From a virus, in the IMG/VR virus record IMGVR_UViG_3300031920_000325, positions 1 to 20,570 of that record: a stretch of DNA of 20,570 nt; one strand, given 5' to 3'. The notes under the pieces were generated by a model. It saw nothing but the letters and a program-made list of their open reading frames with translations. It searched no databases and had not been told where the DNA came from. This document shows, piece after piece, positions 6,276 to 12,428 of the stretch. The first letter of the stretch is position 1. Each line of letters begins with the position of its first letter. The translations under genes were made by a program, and so were the position numbers.

Positions 6276-6348
6276 CAACAAGACTGGAATCGAACCAATA
6301 TTCAGGTAACTCCACGTCACCCCGCTTTCTCCATCTGCGTACTTGTTG
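6276..6348 (-). tRNA. tRNA with UGG anticodon and abnormal G33 (Pro-type?)
   Basis: The acceptor CAACAAG/CTTGTTG is perfect. D-arm is CGC/GCG with GATGGAGA in the loop. The anticodon stem is GGTGA/TTACC and the T-arm ATTGG-TTCGATT-CCAGT. The seven-base loop CGTGGAG places UGG at 34-36, but position 33 is G instead of the near-universal U, and C32-G38 can pair to shrink the loop. Confidence 0.7.
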
Positions 6349-6353
6349 TTTTG

Positions 6354-6447
6354 TCTACGAGGTGGGGTTCGAACCCACGGAGGACAACGCCTTTGTGCCC
6401 TCACTGGTGTCCAAGACCAGTAACTTCAACCACTCGTTCACTCGTAG
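6354..6447 (-). tRNA. Class II tRNA with UGG anticodon (Ser/Leu-type body)
   Basis: Acceptor CTACGAG/CTCGTAG with A73. The D-arm contains CGAGTGGTTGAAG, a strong tRNA-Ser-type signature. The anticodon stem CTGGT/ACCAG has loop CTTGGAC, reading UGG. The long variable arm pairs GAGG..ACAA with TTGT.CCTC, and the T-arm is GTGGG-TTCGAAC-CCCAC. The body says Ser or Leu, while the anticodon says Pro. Confidence 0.78.
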
Positions 6448-6454
6448 AAATTGT

Positions 6455-6526
6455 AGAGTAGACAGGACTCGAACCTGCGACCCCCTGCTCCCAAAGCAGG
6501 TACACTACCAACTGTGCTACTACTCT
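6455..6526 (-). tRNA. tRNA-Pro (anticodon UGG)
   Basis: Acceptor AGAGTAG/CTACTCT, D-arm GCAC-AGTTGGTA-GTGT, anticodon stem CCTGC/GCAGG with loop TTTGGGA (UGG, G37), and T-arm GCAGG-TTCGAGT-CCTGT. It is canonical. Its first seven bases overlap the stop region of the upstream HNH gene. Confidence 0.9.
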
Positions 6527-7020
6527 ATATTTGTATAATATGCATTATTAAAAAAATAACTTAATGTTGACTTACTCGTATTATACTTCTCACATAGCTT
6601 ATTATACGTCATCCCCTTTTTCTTATCTTCCAAAATCTTTTTAACTGTCACATCATCAAATCTTCTATTTTTCTTTGATGCATGAATAGCACGTTGAATT
6701 CTTCGTTCTTTTGGAATATCCATCATATTATCACTATGTGTTCCAAGTTTAAGATTATCCCATGAATTATCAAGAGAATCTCCGTTTAAATGTCTAACAT
6801 CAAGACCTTCAAAAAGTTTATTACCATACTTTAAATATGCAATAAATCTATGAACAGGAACAACAACTCTTTGTCCATAAAATCTGATAGCAAATTTATA
6901 ACGGTCTTGTGCTAATGTTAGTGACAATTTCTTGTTTTTTGAATAAACATTTCCTAGTTTATCAACATAATAACCCTTTTTCTTGGCTTCGATTATATAT
7001 TCATCTGTTTTACTAAGCAT
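6520..7020 (-). CDS. HNH homing endonuclease (166 aa) abutting the tRNA cluster
   Basis: The N-terminal residues 5-55 hold a NUMOD4/AP2-like strand region (GYYVDKLGNVYSKNKK). The HNH core is VPVHRFIAYLKYG (H57), then VRHLNGDSLDN (H77, N79, D81) and WDNLKLGTHSDN. Residues 122-158 (DDVTVKKILEDKK, then NKLCEKYNTSKSTLSYF) form a resolvase-like helix-turn-helix for DNA recognition. This is the zinc-free HNH type found in phage homing endonucleases. The TAG stop is formed by the first bases of tRNA-Pro. It is transcribed in the same direction as the tRNAs and probably reads into them. Confidence 0.9.
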   Translation of the reverse strand: MLSKTDEYIIEAKKKGYYVDKLGNVYSKNKKLSLTLAQDRYKFAIRFYGQRVVVPVHRFIAYLKYGNKLFEGLDVRHLNGDSLDNSWDNLKLGTHSDNMMDIPKERRIQRAIHASKKNRRFDDVTVKKILEDKKKGMTYNKLCEKYNTSKSTLSYFFNNAYYTNIE

Positions 7021-7038
7021 AATATTTTGTTTTACAAC

Positions 7039-7047
7039 AAAAATACT
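7039..7047 (-). promoter_or_regulatory. Variant promoter-like motif AGTATTTTT
   Basis: One base off the consensus, 18 bases before the ATG at 7020. Confidence 0.4.
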
Positions 7048-7074
7048 TATAATATTTCAAAGAACAATTCTAAA

Positions 7075-7203
7075 TTACTTACTTGCCCCAATCGTTGCTA
7101 TTCTACCTTGTAGTTTCGCAACCATCTTTGGGTTCTGTGAATGACTTTTCAATTGGTCATTCAATTTCTTCAATACTTTTGTCTTACTTTTTTCCTTTGC
7201 CAT
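7075..7203 (-). CDS. Small basic protein (42 aa)
   Basis: A 42-residue, strongly basic protein from MAKEKSKTKVLKKLNDQ to RIATIGASK, predicted helical. Its size and charge are like small nucleic-acid-binding or ribosome-associated proteins, but no family is recognised. It follows a terminator hairpin by only a few bases, so it may be expressed by read-through or from an unseen promoter. Confidence 0.5.
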   Translation of the reverse strand: MAKEKSKTKVLKKLNDQLKSHSQNPKMVAKLQGRIATIGASK

Positions 7204-7210
7204 AATTTCT

Positions 7211-7249
7211 AATAATAAAAAAACCCCACTCTTGCGAATGGGGTTTCTT
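7211..7249 (-). terminator. Rho-independent terminator
   Basis: Stem AAACCCCA (7221-7228) with TGGGGTTT (7239-7246), a 10-base loop, then TTTTTTTATTATT on the minus strand. It ends the micro-gene at 7280-7354. A short T run also follows on the plus strand. Confidence 0.85.
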
Positions 7250-7279
7250 GTTTAACCTAAAACTTCTCTTCTCGAAAAA

Positions 7280-7354
7280 TTAAGCAGAACTTCCCCATTC
7301 ACCATCCTGTGGATGTTGTTGCGGTTGGGGTTGTATGTTTACCAAATTTTTCAT
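7280..7354 (-). CDS. Micro-protein (24 aa) ending GEWGSSA
   Basis: A 24-codon frame: MKNLVNIQPQPQQHP, then DGEWGSSA and stop. The frame can be extended upstream to 7471, but that would cross the terminator stem at 7464-7494 and the motif at 7406-7413, so the internal Met was chosen. It is flanked by a promoter-like motif and a terminator, making a self-contained short transcript. The coding call is modest; the same RNA could be functional in itself. The GEWG ending is shared with the 49-residue protein at 3257-3406. Confidence 0.45.
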   Translation of the reverse strand: MKNLVNIQPQPQQHPQDGEWGSSA

Positions 7355-7405
7355 GTCTACTACTTTTAATAATGAATAACTCTGCAAATATATGCATTTA
7401 GATTT

Positions 7406-7413
7406 ATAAATAC
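7406..7413 (-). promoter_or_regulatory. GTATTTAT motif before the micro-gene
   Basis: The core is exact, 51 bases before the ATG at 7354, so the leader is longer than usual for this window. Confidence 0.5.
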
Positions 7414-7451
7414 AAGGGTTATACGAAAAAAGTTTAAAAAATGTTACAAAT

Positions 7452-7494
7452 ATTATAAAAAATAATTGCACCCCGTATTAATAGAGGTGCAATT
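7452..7494 (-). terminator. Rho-independent terminator of the candidate ncRNA
   Basis: Perfect 9-bp stem AATTGCACC (7464-7472) with GGTGCAATT (7486-7494), a 13-base loop, then ATTTTTTATAATA on the minus strand. Confidence 0.8.
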
Positions 7495-7618
7495 ACCAAT
7501 TCTAATTAGTCAAGTCTCAAAATTTTACATAACCACTGTCTGGCGATAAAATTCAAAAACCATTCCTGATTTACTCAGACCTAACTTAATACTACTTATT
7601 AAGCAATGACTTTCGAAT
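7464..7618 (-). ncRNA. Candidate small non-coding RNA, about 130-150 nt
   Basis: A minus-strand stretch without a plausible gene, running from an exact AGTATTTAT motif (7619-7627) to a terminator (7464-7494). A perfect hairpin CTTAATA-AGTAG-TATTAAG lies at 7603-7585 near the 5' end. A self-complementary AAAATTTT follows in the middle. The only frame is 12 codons (MVFEFYRQTVVM). Family unknown; it could also be a leader of a lost gene. Confidence 0.45.
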
Positions 7619-7627
7619 ATAAATACT
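7619..7627 (-). promoter_or_regulatory. AGTATTTAT motif before the candidate ncRNA
   Basis: Context CTCAGTATTTATA is identical in 13 bases to the plus-strand copy at 7677-7689, giving a divergent pair about 50 bases apart. Confidence 0.6.
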
Positions 7628-7679
7628 GAGTCGGGGGGAAATATTTGTCAAAACTAATAAAAATTTTAGTTATTTTCTC

Positions 7680-7688
7680 AGTATTTAT
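7680..7688 (+). promoter_or_regulatory. AGTATTTAT motif before the 7704 gene
   Basis: An exact copy 15 bases before the ATG at 7704; no Shine-Dalgarno in between. Confidence 0.6.
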
Positions 7689-7703
7689 AAAAAATATATT
7701 CGC

Positions 7704-8330
7704 ATGAATAAAGCAGATTTTGTCAGAATTATAAGTGAAGAAGTCTCTAAATTCGATTTTTTAGGGAACGATAAACACCTTAAAGAACAAGAGACCACAG
7801 ATTTAATGTTAAATGAAGAGTTACAGAAGCAATTTATCTGTGACGCACTTTTGAATAGAAGTGATAAGGTTAAGATAGTAAAAATTGCCGATTCTTTTAT
7901 CTCAGGTAATTGGGACGAAAGTAACCAAGAAGACGCAGATAGAGTCTCATTAGAATATTCCCTTGATATGGAATATAATTATGATAGTACTCAAAAGCCA
8001 ATTTACTTCAACCTGTCATTCAATTCAGATAGAATTGATATTAGTGTTGATGGATGGTCGGACCCAGGCAGATGGGCTGGTACTATGGCAGATTCAATGG
8101 AACCAAGTGGTGAGGCATGGTATGATGTTTTTAATTGGGGCGATATTGAAGTTACTTTGCATACTATGGAAGATAATGATGAAGTCAGATTCATTGCTTT
8201 CGACAACGCACCACCTAATATCCAAATGTTATTCATTCGAGAATTTACTGAGAGTTTCATTGAAACCGAAACTCTTGAACTGAGAACTGATGATAATAAA
8301 GTCACGATTCAAAATACACCGTACTGTTAA
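7704..8330 (+). CDS. Hypothetical protein with capsid-targeting-like N-terminus (208 aa)
   Basis: The N-terminus has VRIISEEVSKF at residues 7-17, matching the II-x-EE[IV]-x-x-F signal shared with the proteins at 256-1224 and 9003-10298. Downstream L-K-E (26-28) and L-N-E (36-38) triplets are possible protease sites. The rest is acidic with alternating strands (YFNLSFNSDRIDISVDGWSD, split by turns) and several Trp. No known domain recognised. It may be a head-internal protein delivered with the DNA, inferred only from the N-terminus. It is followed one base later by the 8332 gene, so the two form an operon. Confidence 0.7.
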   Translation: MNKADFVRIISEEVSKFDFLGNDKHLKEQETTDLMLNEELQKQFICDALLNRSDKVKIVKIADSFISGNWDESNQEDADRVSLEYSLDMEYNYDSTQKPIYFNLSFNSDRIDISVDGWSDPGRWAGTMADSMEPSGEAWYDVFNWGDIEVTLHTMEDNDEVRFIAFDNAPPNIQMLFIREFTESFIETETLELRTDDNKVTIQNTPYC

Positions 8331-8331
8331 G

Positions 8332-8793
8332 ATGACAAGTGAAAAACAATTAACATTGACCAAGATTGACACTTTACTTCAGAAGAGGACAGCAGAGATG
8401 CTTAATGATTTACCCGATGTCAATGAAGTAGATGATGGAATCATTATTCGTTTTTTCGCTAAATGGGACAATTGTGAGGACGATGGTGTAATTAAATTTA
8501 AGAGAATTCCAAACCACGATAACCCAGAAGAAAGTTCAGTATTTTTTTACATCCCTAAAGGTGCACATTTTGATATAATCCATCGTTTTTATATTGGGTG
8601 TATTACATGTTTAAATGGAGCAATTGACATCACTGCTAATAATGAAACCAGACTTCTCGAAAATTATTCAAAAATATGTGTAGATTCTGATGATGTTCAA
8701 GGTATTGCATATGAAAATACGTATTTGGTTGTTACAAGTGATAGAAATACTTGGTCAGATGTCACAGTTAAACACATTAGTGAAAATTATTAG
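8332..8793 (+). CDS. Putative cupin-like protein (153 aa)
   Basis: Start taken at 8332, one base after the upstream stop; the frame extends further back into the upstream gene. Residues about 65-135 (FYIPKGAHFDIIHRFYIG, then CLNGAIDITANNETRLLENY and later YENTYLVVTSD) have the strand rhythm of a cupin: a conserved Gly/His start, a G-x-I turn and a second strand pair. The metal-binding His set is incomplete, so it may be a non-catalytic cupin or a look-alike. Acidic overall. Function unknown. It ends against the convergent zinc-ribbon gene with no gap. Confidence 0.65.
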   Translation: MTSEKQLTLTKIDTLLQKRTAEMLNDLPDVNEVDDGIIIRFFAKWDNCEDDGVIKFKRIPNHDNPEESSVFFYIPKGAHFDIIHRFYIGCITCLNGAIDITANNETRLLENYSKICVDSDDVQGIAYENTYLVVTSDRNTWSDVTVKHISENY

Positions 8794-8997
8794 TTACCAT
8801 TTCCCAATTCGACAATGAGACTTTGGACTTCTTGTCTTTGCAGGCATATAACATCCACATAAGTTACAAATGTTTCTTTGGTTTAGTTTGGGGCAATCTA
8901 CACAGATTTCGATGCGCCTCTTGGCTTCCGTTTCAATAGCTTGATTTGGGAATGTAAAATTCTTCCATCCGTCATAAATTTCTTGTAATCTACTCAT
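8794..8997 (-). CDS. Small zinc-ribbon protein (67 aa)
   Basis: Start taken at MSRLQEIYDGW; a longer frame begins at 9024 but would overlap the end of the upstream gene. Residues 29-67 carry two knuckles: C32-x2-C35-P (ICVDCPK) and C44-x2-C47-G-C49 (ICNLCGCYM), followed by a Lys/Arg stretch and C62 close to the end (HCRIGKW). This CxxCP...CxxCGC...C-x-x-GKW arrangement is a recurrent small zinc-ribbon family in tailed phages with no firm function. Last gene of the 12339-8794 operon, 5 bases after the ADP-ribosyltransferase gene. Confidence 0.85.
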   Translation of the reverse strand: MSRLQEIYDGWKNFTFPNQAIETEAKRRIEICVDCPKLNQRNICNLCGCYMPAKTRSPKSHCRIGKW

Positions 8998-9002
8998 AAT
9001 GA

Positions 9003-10298
9003 TTAATTTACATGATAACCCCACTCAAATATATCGTTTCCATCGGTATAGAGTGTTCGTGCTGGAACTGTTTTTGAAACAATTTTAAATTGGTTTAGGT
9101 TAGCCTTTCCGTGTTCATTTGCATAGTCACGGCTTATTGAAACCCAATCACCATCATTAATTGGTAGTGGTTTTGTTCTGCTTGAATAAAGTTCATCGAA
9201 TTGATTATTGACATCATCCAATATATGTTTCATTTTATCATCATAATCCAAATTCTCATATTTATCATCTAAGGAACGAACAATATCGTTTTTCATTGGA
9301 AAAAAATTAAATTTATGATAATATCTTATGATTTCATTTAGTTTATTTAACATCAATTTATTATCATAATTAACATCAGGAACTGCTCGATATATTTTAA
9401 TTGGTAGATTTGGTTTGTTTCTGGCTGACTGAATGACTTGAATTGCTTGAGCATCTCTATTATCACCATAGTGAGAATACATTCTTGCTGCATCATTACC
9501 ATATATATCATCAGGAAATAGTTTAGTTAAATCATGCATCTGAGCATCATCCTCGCCTTTAGGTGCACTATGGTCACCACGATAATCGTCTTCATTTAAA
9601 AACTTACTAATTTCTTCTTTTATTATATTTAAAACACTTTCATTAGTACCTGAAATCCTGTCAAGTGATGCTTCACCACCTTCAATAAATATCTCAGATA
9701 AGTCAGACCTTTGATGACTAATATCGAGTGCTTTATTAATTAACACCAGTATCTGATTCGGGTCTTGGATTTCCATCAATTGTTGCACAACCCCATTTAG
9801 TGGTTCCAGACCATAATCACTAATTAAATCATGACCGTTTGAAAACTTTGGCATAAATTCTTCGAGGACATCAGCATAACCCTTTTCTTCCATATATTCC
9901 CATGCTTCACTCCAATCTTTAACACTTTCACCTGTTTCTTCAGTATTGAAAACCCAATCGTTGAAAGTATCTACATTAAAATAACTTGTGTGTCCATAAA
10001 ACATTGTATTTACATCAAGAAAGATAGTATTTCTTATTACAATACCTTTCCAATCATGAATGTGTTTTGTGGGGTAGCGCATGATTTGACCATATTTCAC
10101 GAATTCATTGAGTGCCTGTTGATACATCTGGGGTTTGATTTTCTTTAGAATAATTTTGGTTGTATCACCATTAACCATTTTATACAATATATCCCTAAAC
10201 ACATCATCATACTCTTCATCATAATCATGCATGTCAGTGAAATCATTTTCTTTTAAAAATCGATTAATTTCCTCATTTATAATTTTAAGTATAGTCAT
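9003..10298 (-). CDS. Probable packaged ADP-ribosyltransferase with two capsid-targeting-like segments
   Basis: A 431-residue protein. Residues 257-431 look like an R-S-E class ADP-ribosyltransferase: IKIYRAVP (R304), DGDWVSISRDYANEHG (S-x-S at 387-389) and TDGNDIFEWGY (candidate catalytic E425). The IYRAVP...GDWVS-S..YA..HG...TDG...EWGY series is familiar from phage-associated and MuF-type ADP-ribosyltransferases. Such enzymes transfer ADP-ribose from NAD+ to host proteins, as T4 Alt does. Residues 4-17 (LKIINEEINRFLKE) and 222-236 (VLNIIKEEISKFLNE) are near copies of one signal, each ending in L-x-E. Residues 18-215 are an unrecognised acidic domain. It looks like two packaged proteins fused head to tail. 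The gene starts 1 base after the LamG-like gene ends. Confidence 0.8.
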   Translation of the reverse strand: MTILKIINEEINRFLKENDFTDMHDYDEEYDDVFRDILYKMVNGDTTKIILKKIKPQMYQQALNEFVKYGQIMRYPTKHIHDWKGIVIRNTIFLDVNTMFYGHTSYFNVDTFNDWVFNTEETGESVKDWSEAWEYMEEKGYADVLEEFMPKFSNGHDLISDYGLEPLNGVVQQLMEIQDPNQILVLINKALDISHQRSDLSEIFIEGGEASLDRISGTNESVLNIIKEEISKFLNEDDYRGDHSAPKGEDDAQMHDLTKLFPDDIYGNDAARMYSHYGDNRDAQAIQVIQSARNKPNLPIKIYRAVPDVNYDNKLMLNKLNEIIRYYHKFNFFPMKNDIVRSLDDKYENLDYDDKMKHILDDVNNQFDELYSSRTKPLPINDGDWVSISRDYANEHGKANLNQFKIVSKTVPARTLYTDGNDIFEWGYHVN

Positions 10299-10299
10299 G

Positions 10300-12339
10300 T
10301 TAACGATAAATTATTCTTCCACCTTTGCTTACCACCATATTCTTAGTTGGGTCTGCTTTGGCTTCCATTATTGCGTTATGAAGGATTTCTTGTGAAGTAA
10401 ATGCTCTGTCATAAACTCTGAGCTTCTGTATTCCACCAATGAAGCTGTAATCGAAGTTCTGCTCAATAGTTAGATTATTTTTCCTTTCATCCTGTATGAG
10501 AATATCAGCAGCAGTATAAACAAAGTCATTAACGAAAATAGTACCACCTGTGATAAGTTCACCACTAGTTTCAATCAGTAATCCAAGTGATACGAAACTC
10601 TGTCCACTATTATCTGTTGTTCTGAATGTGCTTTTCATTGATAACCAAGTTTCTTGACCAGTAACGGCATAATAAATTTGTGATGAATCGGGGCGAGTAT
10701 AACCAACTATGTTCGCATTCACTTGTGATACAGGGAAACCTGTTTCACCATAATACATTACACCATCAACAACCCACTCATATTCTTGGTCATCTGGGAA
10801 TGGGTGTAATCCCAATGCACCTTGTTCCAATAGATGTGCATTGGTTAATGGAAATAGATATTCTATGTCAGAAACAATATTAACATCCACATCATCACTA
10901 AACATCAGAACACTTATTTTATTTTGTGCTTCCGAATCAAAGATGTTATCAACAAATACTGAAAGGTCAACAACGTAATCTCTATTCGATAATACTGAAA
11001 TCGGTTGGTCAAATTTCAAGAAATACGTATTTCCTGTTCCACCTGTGTATTCCATGCGCATAACAGTCATTGTGTGTTCCACATCGGGTTCGCAAGCATC
11101 TGTATAATGGAATGTTGTGGTGTCAGCACTCAATAGGAAACCGTTTACCTGTGTATCACCAGTTGGTGGTATATAGCAGTCGGTTTGAATTGGGTCTGCG
11201 TCAACAACGAATTTCGAGTCAATATAGGCTTGATTCTGACCATTATATATTATATATGTCTGATAATCGTAATGCCATGATTCAGCTAATCCAAAACTAC
11301 CACCACCCCAACTCATAGAGTATGGTACTCCCAACTGCTTCTCCTTGTCATTAACAAATCCGTGGAAATAGTATTCAGGAAATTCCTTAATAGTCCAAAT
11401 CGCACGACCATTAACATACATTACAAGTTTTCCAATTCGTTGTTCAGCACATTCGAGTTCGTCTTCCGCTAAAACCTCATCAGGGGTAAATGCCATTGCA
11501 ATCATAGTCCAACCCGTTGTTGGATTAACTTGTAATGTAGATTTGTTTGTCACAACAAGTCCACTAGCATCAACATACTTATAAGCCAATTTCTTATCTT
11601 GAGTTATTTCGAAAGCAATCACGTTATTCTTGATGTTATCAAGTGGTGGCACTTCCTTATAAACGGTCTTGTACATGTTTGATTCAGGTAAACTAAAAGC
11701 ATCTCTGAGTTCTTCATATGGTTCAAGTGCGTCAAGGAAATTATCCAAACTTGTTGTTACACCACTAACTGTGCTGCCCGTTACGGTCTCACCACTAAAA
11801 TATGGATTGTATTTGTCTTCTGCACGAGCACCCATCATATAGAAAATACCCTGAGATTCAGGATAGAGATACATTAAGGTCTCAATAGTAATGCCTTTAC
11901 CATATCGTGCAGGTAGTAATTCGTAGTTGTAGTCTTCTAACTTAAAGAATCCCTGTAAATATCCACCATCCAAATCAAAATAATTACCGCTTGTGCCTGT
12001 TGTTACTGCCGAAATTGGCAGATACTCTGTTGTTACTGTAACTCCACTTGTCTCGCCACCAATTGGGTTCTCAATATCATTATATCCGACCTTATACATT
12101 GAAAACAGGTTATCTTGTGGTATTAATTCGATACCACTCCACATGATGTCGGTTCTACCGTTGTCAAAGCCCGTTAAGCCAAAGTCGAGTAAGTTAAGGT
12201 TGTCAGAAACCGCACCAGACCACTTGGTTAGACTAATAGAAGTCAAACCCGTGTTTAAATCCCATGATTTAAGGTCAGTTAAGTCAATATGTATTGCCAG
12301 ATTACTGGTGATGATGTCGTTTAAGCATTCTAAATTCAT
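10300..12339 (-). CDS. LamG-like structural protein (679 aa)
   Basis: A large, Thr/Ser/Gly-rich, beta-strand protein. Recognisable concanavalin A-like (LamG) signs are the GKLVMYVNGRAIW strand with the FHGF turn in the middle, and the C-terminal GIQKLRVYDRAFTSQEILHN segment, the usual last strand and helix of phage LamG domains. The chain ends KGGRIIYR, an ending I associate with structural proteins of large Bacteroidota phages. Probably a virion surface or tail-fibre-like protein binding glycans; exact place unknown. First gene of a minus-strand operon with the ADP-ribosyltransferase and the zinc-ribbon protein, from a motif at 12358-12366. Confidence 0.8.
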   Translation of the reverse strand: MNLECLNDIITSNLAIHIDLTDLKSWDLNTGLTSISLTKWSGAVSDNLNLLDFGLTGFDNGRTDIMWSGIELIPQDNLFSMYKVGYNDIENPIGGETSGVTVTTEYLPISAVTTGTSGNYFDLDGGYLQGFFKLEDYNYELLPARYGKGITIETLMYLYPESQGIFYMMGARAEDKYNPYFSGETVTGSTVSGVTTSLDNFLDALEPYEELRDAFSLPESNMYKTVYKEVPPLDNIKNNVIAFEITQDKKLAYKYVDASGLVVTNKSTLQVNPTTGWTMIAMAFTPDEVLAEDELECAEQRIGKLVMYVNGRAIWTIKEFPEYYFHGFVNDKEKQLGVPYSMSWGGGSFGLAESWHYDYQTYIIYNGQNQAYIDSKFVVDADPIQTDCYIPPTGDTQVNGFLLSADTTTFHYTDACEPDVEHTMTVMRMEYTGGTGNTYFLKFDQPISVLSNRDYVVDLSVFVDNIFDSEAQNKISVLMFSDDVDVNIVSDIEYLFPLTNAHLLEQGALGLHPFPDDQEYEWVVDGVMYYGETGFPVSQVNANIVGYTRPDSSQIYYAVTGQETWLSMKSTFRTTDNSGQSFVSLGLLIETSGELITGGTIFVNDFVYTAADILIQDERKNNLTIEQNFDYSFIGGIQKLRVYDRAFTSQEILHNAIMEAKADPTKNMVVSKGGRIIYR

Positions 12340-12357
12340 TTCGTACAGGAATTTTAC

Positions 12358-12366
12358 ATAAATACT
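12358..12366 (-). promoter_or_regulatory. AGTATTTAT motif before the LamG-like operon
   Basis: An exact copy, 18 bases before the ATG at 12339. Confidence 0.6.
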
Positions 12367-12390
12367 ATGAGACTTTAATTAATTAGTTCT

Positions 12391-12398
12391 GTATTTAT
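12391..12398 (+). promoter_or_regulatory. GTATTTAT motif before the GP88-like gene
   Basis: An exact core, 30 bases before the ATG at 12429; divergent to 12358-12366, with both followed by TGTAAAA-like A-rich sequence. Confidence 0.55.
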
Positions 12399-12428
12399 GT
12401 AAAATAAGAAAATTAACTCATTGTACCT

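Noticed and set aside
4870-6526. Stop-codon reassignment served by suppressor tRNAs
   Set aside because: No tRNA anticodon matches a stop codon, and TAA and TAG end many genes at sensible places.
7355-7471. 63-residue frame starting at 7471 as a membrane peptide
   Set aside because: Its start lies inside the terminator stem at 7464-7494 and it crosses the GTATTTAT motif; hydrophobicity comes from T-rich DNA.
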